A stretch of 64,000 nucleotides of DNA. Origin: Larix kaempferi (Eukaryota > Streptophyta > Pinopsida > Pinales > Pinaceae). The stretch's first letter is position 1. Every line of letters starts with the position of its first letter. The position numbers and the translations under genes were made by a program. Location of the stretch: NCBI GenBank assembly GCA_027924585.1, contig BSBM01000442.1, positions 744,001 to 808,000 on the forward strand. The letters are read 5' to 3'. Shown piece by piece: positions 58,481-64,000 of the stretch. The notes under the pieces are model-generated. The model had not been told where the DNA came from, ran no database searches, and saw only the letters and a list, made by a program, of their open reading frames with translations.

Positions 58481-60581
58481 AGACACACATACAAAGGTTG
58501 ATTGCCAGTAGGAGAGGAAACTTTCCTCCTTTTTTGGCGAAGGTTCAAGGAGCAATGAGATCTTTCCCCTTTCCTTTGTACCTCTTTCAAGGCATCCTTC
58601 CAAAGCCTTTGGCTTTGGCCCTTTGCAGTACATGTACTTTTGTACTTGGTAGTCACATTGACCTAGTTGTGGTCATTTGTTGGGCATTATTATAATTATT
58701 TAATCTTGTCGTATCTCTTCCCACACAAGATTCAACTTGCTTTGATACCAAATGGTGCTTGGGCAGGAGCTATGGGCTGGTTGCTCACTATGATGGTCAA
58801 AGTGTACAACACCTCTCATGGAAGCAAAACATAAGAACAATACACTATGGAGGAAACACATGTATCTGTTGAACTTAGTTTCATGATAAATGCATTCTAT
58901 GCCTCAGTGGGCTCTAGTACTATTACAATATGTGAGGGGAAGATCCCTTTTCAATAACTCGTCGACTTATAGTGTGGCTAGGGTTTGCCATGAAATCCGC
59001 CAAATGGATTCTTCTATAGATCTTCGATCTGTGGAACTCTATTAGCATGAGTTTTTCTTTTCAAGCTCTTTGTTTTCTCCTTCAGAAGAGGATTTTCCTT
59101 CGTTTGCACTTTAGGTGAATGGATGATGGCTCCCCTTCAACTCAGCCCCATTTCCTTCTCTTCTTTTCCTTTAGTGCCTTTGAACTGCTCTACCAACCAC
59201 CTTACCTTGCCAAAAAGTTGTAAAGCCTCATCTCAATGCCTGCCATGAGGCCTTTATACGTTGTTTTCATGTCTTGACAGTTTCCCCACCTTGATGCTTT
59301 GACCAGATATGACTTACCCCATGGACCCACTATTTTGTGAACCAAATGAGCCCATCACATGTCTTTATGTTCATTGCGTGGCTGTCGCCCTTTGCTGATA
59401 ATCCTGGTGGATGATGTATCTTGGATGAATCCTGAGTAGATTGGACAGTCCAGATTCTAATGGGATTTTGGGACCTCCCTTCCCAAACTCCCCATATAAT
59501 ATCTACCTCTGTCTTTACCACTGTTGATCTTGCTTGAAGATTGATGGTTGTTGATCACCCTGTGGTCCTCACCATTTCTCCTTCCCATGTGTCCACCAAA
59601 GAGCCATAACTATACCAACCACCATGCACAAGGTGGCATGCCTCCTTTTGCTCTGGCTGGCCCTCTTAATTTTAATTGGATGCTTTCTTGGGTTCCATGC
59701 ACACAGAACCCTCAACCTGTTTCTTTTCAGTATTTTGTGAACCAGGGAGTAATGACATTGGACAAAGTTGGGATCTCATTACTTCGTTTTGATTCTTGAG
59801 AAAGATGCCACCAGCACATGCTAACTACATGCTAAGAACAGAATGAAATCTTCTTAGGTGTTCAGGATTGTGAGTACGCCAGGGATGCTCCTGCATCATA
59901 GATGGTGGATGCAGCTGCAGACCTTGTAGAATGCTGAGGGGATGCTGGAGTAGCCTTTCTTGATGTCAAGGGAGGGATGCCTGAGTCAAATCCAGTCGGG
60001 GTGGGCAACACAGGATGGAGGTGGTTCAGCAGAGCTGCTGGCCTTGGTTGGCATGGTTGCTGTCATCGTCGATGATGAAGAAGAGGGATACCTGAGTAAA
60101 TCCAGTTGGGCTGGGCAACACAGAATGGAGGTGGCTCAGCAGAGCCGCTGGCCTTGGCATGGGTGCTGTCATCATCATTGTATGGAAAAATGGCCAGTCT
60201 TAATCTTTTGTTTTCAGCCACACAGTAGTGCATTTTTCCCATTTCCATTGGCTTTTGGACTTCCTGAGAACCACAAAATATATCTAATACATGATTAAAA
60301 GGTTTTGATGCTTAGCATAAATTTAGAGCTTTTATACAGATATTACTATTAGCATGTATATAATTTTTTCTATGCAATATTATGAGTCATGGGTGGTAAA
60401 ATGGTATGTAGCATTTTTTTTTGTTTTGCATGAGAGGTTGAGTTCAGACTTTAATCTATGCAATATTATGAGAATCAATGGGAATAAAATTTGATGTAGC
60501 ATTTTTATTTTCTTTTTTCTTTTTATATGGGTTTCCATCACATGCTTGTATATCTAACAAACAGTGTTTCCTTTGTTTCAG
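58481..60581. other. No recognised gene; tandem duplication at 59980-60178
   Basis: 59980-60080 and 60081-60178 are ~101-base tandem copies containing GGCAACACAG.ATGGAGGTGG. The last part leads into a CTTTGTTTCAG acceptor ending at 60581, likely the 3' end of an intron in the 5' leader of the F-box gene. Confidence 0.5.
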
Positions 60582-60911
60582 ATCTTTTGGAAGGGGGAAT
60601 TTTTAATGCATGCTTTTCAGCTGACCAATTTTTGTTGAAGTATCAGTTATCGAATCTTTGAGATTATTTTGTATGACTTTGGCCTATTGAATAAACAATG
60701 TAGTCTCTTGGTTACAGTGCACAGACAAGTTTGCAGATAGAATTTATGGGGTGCACCAGTCATTTATGTTCAAGTAACTGTTGCATATACTGGCACCTAT
60801 CCAGATTACAGCCAAAATTTTGGCACCATTGTTTCCTCCACTAGACACACTTGAGATACTCACTCCTGGCACTGCAATTAGTATTGGTAGTTATCAGTCA
60901 TTAACAGAAGC

Positions 60912-61667
60912 ATGACATCAATAGTGCCAGCAAAACGTTATTGTATACACTCACGTTCCTGTATTTGTACTGATGGTCATCCTAATGAGATGACAGTTTT
61001 TCTGGTATTTAGGTCTCTAAATTGGAACCCTAAGCTCCTTTGTTCTATAGCTTGTGTTTGCAAATGGTTTGAAGATCTTGCTAAAAGAGTACTTTGGAAA
61101 GAATTCTGTCTGTCACGAGCCCCAAGAATGGTCTCTGATCTCGCTGGTGCGAGTCACAGTAGCATTGATGGAAATTGGAATGCTCTTGGGAAGCTAATGT
61201 TTTATTGTGCTGGATGTCATGATACTAACAATTGTTTTCAGTCAAGATCTATACAAGGTCATTTTGTAAACAAAACAAGGTTTTCACAGACCTCTGGGAA
61301 GAGTTTTCTTGTCCGGCAGTGCAGATCAGATACATTGTATGTGACAGACCCATGTGAGCATCTTGATCAGGGAGAGGATGGTGATGTGGGATTATTTCGA
61401 GGTGTCTTTAAAGACTTTTCAAAATCTATGACAAGGAGGCTGCTTATTGAGAAACGAGCACAATTGCACCCAAAAGAAATTTGCCCGTATTGTCAGACAA
61501 AAGTATGGAGTTTGATTCAAGAAAGAATGATTCCTAGAAGTGCATCTAGAAGGTTGGGAGCTTATCAAGATCAGGTTGAGTGTTTTCTATGCCTCAATGG
61601 TCACTTGATTGGAATTTGCACTCTTCTACCTCTTTCAGATTCTGAAACTGCATCAGAGGAAGAATGA
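60912..61667 (+). CDS. EID1-like F-box protein
   Basis: An intact, intron-free 251-residue reading frame, the clearest living gene here. EID1-like F-box proteins are substrate receptors of SCF E3 ubiquitin ligases. In Arabidopsis EID1 acts in phytochrome A signalling and its EDL relatives in abscisic-acid and light responses; which role applies here is unknown. After an N-terminal Cys-rich SRSCICTDGH comes the F-box-like block (about residues 25-71: VFLVFRSLNWNPKLLCSIAC...LAKRVLWKEFCLSRAP). Then come the family-typical GNWNALGKLMFYCAGC, TRFSQTSGKSFL, TLYVTDPCEHLDQGEDGDVG, LIEKRAQLHPKEICPYCQTK, SASRRLGAY and CFLCLNGHLIGICTLLPLSD. Length matches the family. ATG 60912 gives the expected N-terminus. 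A 5'-leader acceptor ends at 60581, and a CTTA/GTAAGT donor at 61686 shortly after the stop suggests an intron in the 3' untranslated region, with a possible acceptor near 62579. Confidence 0.93.
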   Translation: MTSIVPAKRYCIHSRSCICTDGHPNEMTVFLVFRSLNWNPKLLCSIACVCKWFEDLAKRVLWKEFCLSRAPRMVSDLAGASHSSIDGNWNALGKLMFYCAGCHDTNNCFQSRSIQGHFVNKTRFSQTSGKSFLVRQCRSDTLYVTDPCEHLDQGEDGDVGLFRGVFKDFSKSMTRRLLIEKRAQLHPKEICPYCQTKVWSLIQERMIPRSASRRLGAYQDQVECFLCLNGHLIGICTLLPLSDSETASEEE

Positions 61668-62930
61668 TTCACTAAGCGATTGCTTAGTAAGTTTTAACTT
61701 TATATTTCCTTGTGTCTTCAATTATTAAAATGCTTGATTTTTAATTTCTTTTTCTCTCCTCATGTTCTTAGTATACCTGCTTTAAGGTTGCTATTCATTG
61801 TGCCATATTATGGAAGGTGTAAGTACCTAAAATTTCCGAGGAGAGAATTGTAGGGTGGCTGATATCTATATAATGTGACAACATTTGTAAAGTGTTAGCC
61901 TGTTGGGCCTTGTGAATGATAACACTTTATGCTCATTTTTCAAATATTTAAGATGATTTCTTTTTTTCATGGCATGAATAAAAATCTTCGTAATTGGCAG
62001 AGACTAACCAAAGTTTATATGATGTGTTGCTTTGCTATTTGTGTTGGAAAGATGACTGCTATTCTAACAAGTTCCATTTCTGCAGCTTGTATTCCTTCTG
62101 CTGTGATTGAGTTTCATGACATATGCAACCTCAAAATAATGGGAAAGGCTTTAAAAAATGAATGTATATGAAAAGGATGTGTTATTGATTCACATCATTT
62201 TCCTTCTATTAAGAGTTGACATTTCTGTTTTGGCTACTACATGGTAGCTGGCCGTTGTCCTTGGAATCCTGAATTTTGCATGGAGTGCCATGGATTCTTG
62301 TAATACTCCTGTTAGGACCATTCTGATGCTTATGAAATTTGATGGAAGATGACTTGTTCAATATGGCTTCAATGTTCATTATCTATTATCACGTGGCATA
62401 TTCTTACAGAAAAAGTCGTGTGATTCATCCATGATTTTTCCACTACTAATGAACTATGCAGTCTCATATATATGCCCTGCATCTTGATTATTTGTTTAAT
62501 TGTTGATTGAGTTTTTTGCTTCAAAATTGGGTGGTCTTAGCTTATTGATCAAAGCAATGGCTTGTTTATAATTATAGGTAGTGGAAGAAGGCTTAGTGGT
62601 TTGGGAAGAGTGGCTTTGGCTGGACAAAATATAAAAAGGATGAACTCCATAAGCAGCAGTTATGTTCAATTTCATTGCCTAGTTTCTCCATAAAAGAGCC
62701 GGATTGGAAACAATAGACCCTTGCATCTCTTCAAGATATATATATTGCTGTTCAAATTAATGGACAAAGATATGCTCGTCTTAATCGTTCAGAATGTTGT
62801 ATTTGGTACCCGTCATGAATGGCTTGTCTTATCGAACAAAACAATAAATAACCAGCTATTTTTGACATCAAAATTTCAAAAAATAATAATTTTTTCGACA
62901 ATATAAGCTATTTATTAATGGTTAGACATT
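61668..62930 (+). other. Probable 3' untranslated region and intron of the F-box gene
   Basis: GTAAGT at 61687 and TTATAATTATAG/GTAGTGG near 62579 would define a ~890-base intron. No protein reading frame of interest is seen. A transcript end was not identified. Confidence 0.35.
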
Positions 62931-64000
62931 ATTACCATCATCAATGCAACCACATGACATTCGATTTCAACTTTGGAGAAATGTGCTTAGTCTATAAACT
63001 AAACTAGGATGGCATTCGATTTCAACTTTTCGAGGAATGTTCTTAGTCTATAAACTGGATTGCAGGAACTAAAAAAAAATGGACATGGGATTTAGTTTCA
63101 TGGATTTTGTTCCTAATGGATGGATGACATTGGATTTCAACTTTTGGAGGATGACATTCGATTTCAAATTTTGGAGAAATGTGGGTTTTAGTCTGTAAAT
63201 TATGGATGCCATTTGATTTTGGAGAAATGTGGTTCTTAGTTCATAAACTTGGAATGCTAGAGCTAGTTATTTTGGGCTTTGGGATTTAGTTTCATGGATT
63301 GATTTGGGTCCTAAGTGTAATTTTGGTCTTGCAATCAATATGTGTGCAATTTTGAACCTAATCATTCAATTTGGTTCTTCATCGATTAAAAGTGGTGGTT
63401 CTTCTTTGATCAAGTGGGGTAACATAAGTTTGGTTTAACCACCTAAATGATGAAGGTAGGGAAATGTTTGAAATAATATATTAATTGAACTAGTGCCATC
63501 TAAAGTTTGTATAGAAAAACCATTGGAAATAAGATGTAATAGCAAACTTATGGTGGAATTCTATCCAAGACTTGAACATAAAAAGATGCACATAAGATTC
63601 ATCACATAGTAATAACTAAGTCATCAATTCATTGTTGCTTATCAATCCATGTTGACAAAACAATGTGGGTTATTCTTGTTTCTCTTTCAATACCATCATT
63701 TAATTCAGGCATTGTTATTTCATTATTTAAGTTAAAACGATGGCAGTGGGGTCTTATTTAGGTGCAGACAATGGGGACTTAAATGGTTTAAATTGGAAAC
63801 ACTATGATGCTATTGTTATTATCAGTGTTTTCATTCTGCCCTGGAAAACCTATTAATTAGAGAGACCATTAAATTGTTCTTCGAGCTCTTTTTCCCAATC
63901 TTTTTTGTAATACACCAAGAGTTGGCACGTGATTACTATCTCTTTGTAATGCACCAAGAGTTGGCACGTGATTACTAAGTGTTAGCTTTATTTTTGTAAT
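62931..64000. repeat. Intergenic DNA with degenerate and short tandem repeats
   Basis: 62955-63245 contains four to five diverged copies of a block with ATGGCATTCGATTTCAACTT and AGTCTATAAACT. 63904-63942 and 63943-63981 are 39-base tandem copies (ACCAAGAGTTGGCACGTGAT). No gene is seen. Confidence 0.6.

Overview
This window looks like nuclear DNA from a repeat-rich seed plant, most likely a gymnosperm (conifer-like). The evidence is one intact EID1-like F-box gene at 60912-61667, plant-type Copia, Gypsy, LINE and Helitron elements, very long LTR-like units with clean target-site duplications, and long AT-rich spacers. The species assignment is inference. I see no bacterial operons, rRNA, tRNA or CRISPR arrays.

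Region 1 (about 0.5-17.3 kb) is the most unusual. A decayed minus-strand gene of unknown function (782-4151) is followed by a 12.1-kb segment (4311-16415). Its outer ends are inverted copies of each other, as are two inner arms (4787-5460 and 13890-14785). Between the arms lies a complete but broken Helitron-type gene set, all on the minus strand: a four-domain RPA70-like gene (10693-12647), then a Rep/helicase gene with DUF6570-like, HUH-Rep and helicase domains (5855-10317). Both arms and the nearby fold-back repeats are packed with a TCGACCA-type motif.

Region 2 (17.7-25.3 kb) holds gene fragments: a copied promoter plus start codon, a MADS-box first exon with a stop codon, a SAM-methyltransferase pseudogene with one frameshift, and possible 5' exons of an unidentified transcript. 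Region 3 (25.3-38.6 kb) is mostly anonymous repeat DNA around a 2.4-kb LTR-like insertion with a CTAAG target duplication.

Region 4 (38.7-56.2 kb) is a nest. An old minus-strand Copia element has been split three times: by a 4.27-kb LTR-like unit in its reverse transcriptase (GGTTG duplication), by a 5-kb reverse-transcriptase-less Gypsy element between protease and integrase (TGTCG duplication), and by a fold-back element in its 5' LTR. The Gypsy element carries a 470-bp tandem duplication with a palindromic 42-bp junction.

Region 5 (57-64 kb) has LINE reverse-transcriptase remnants and then the F-box gene, the only clearly intact protein-coding gene seen. The premature stops in Region 1 can almost all be explained as C-to-T changes at Gln or Arg codons, which fits methylation-driven decay of silenced elements.
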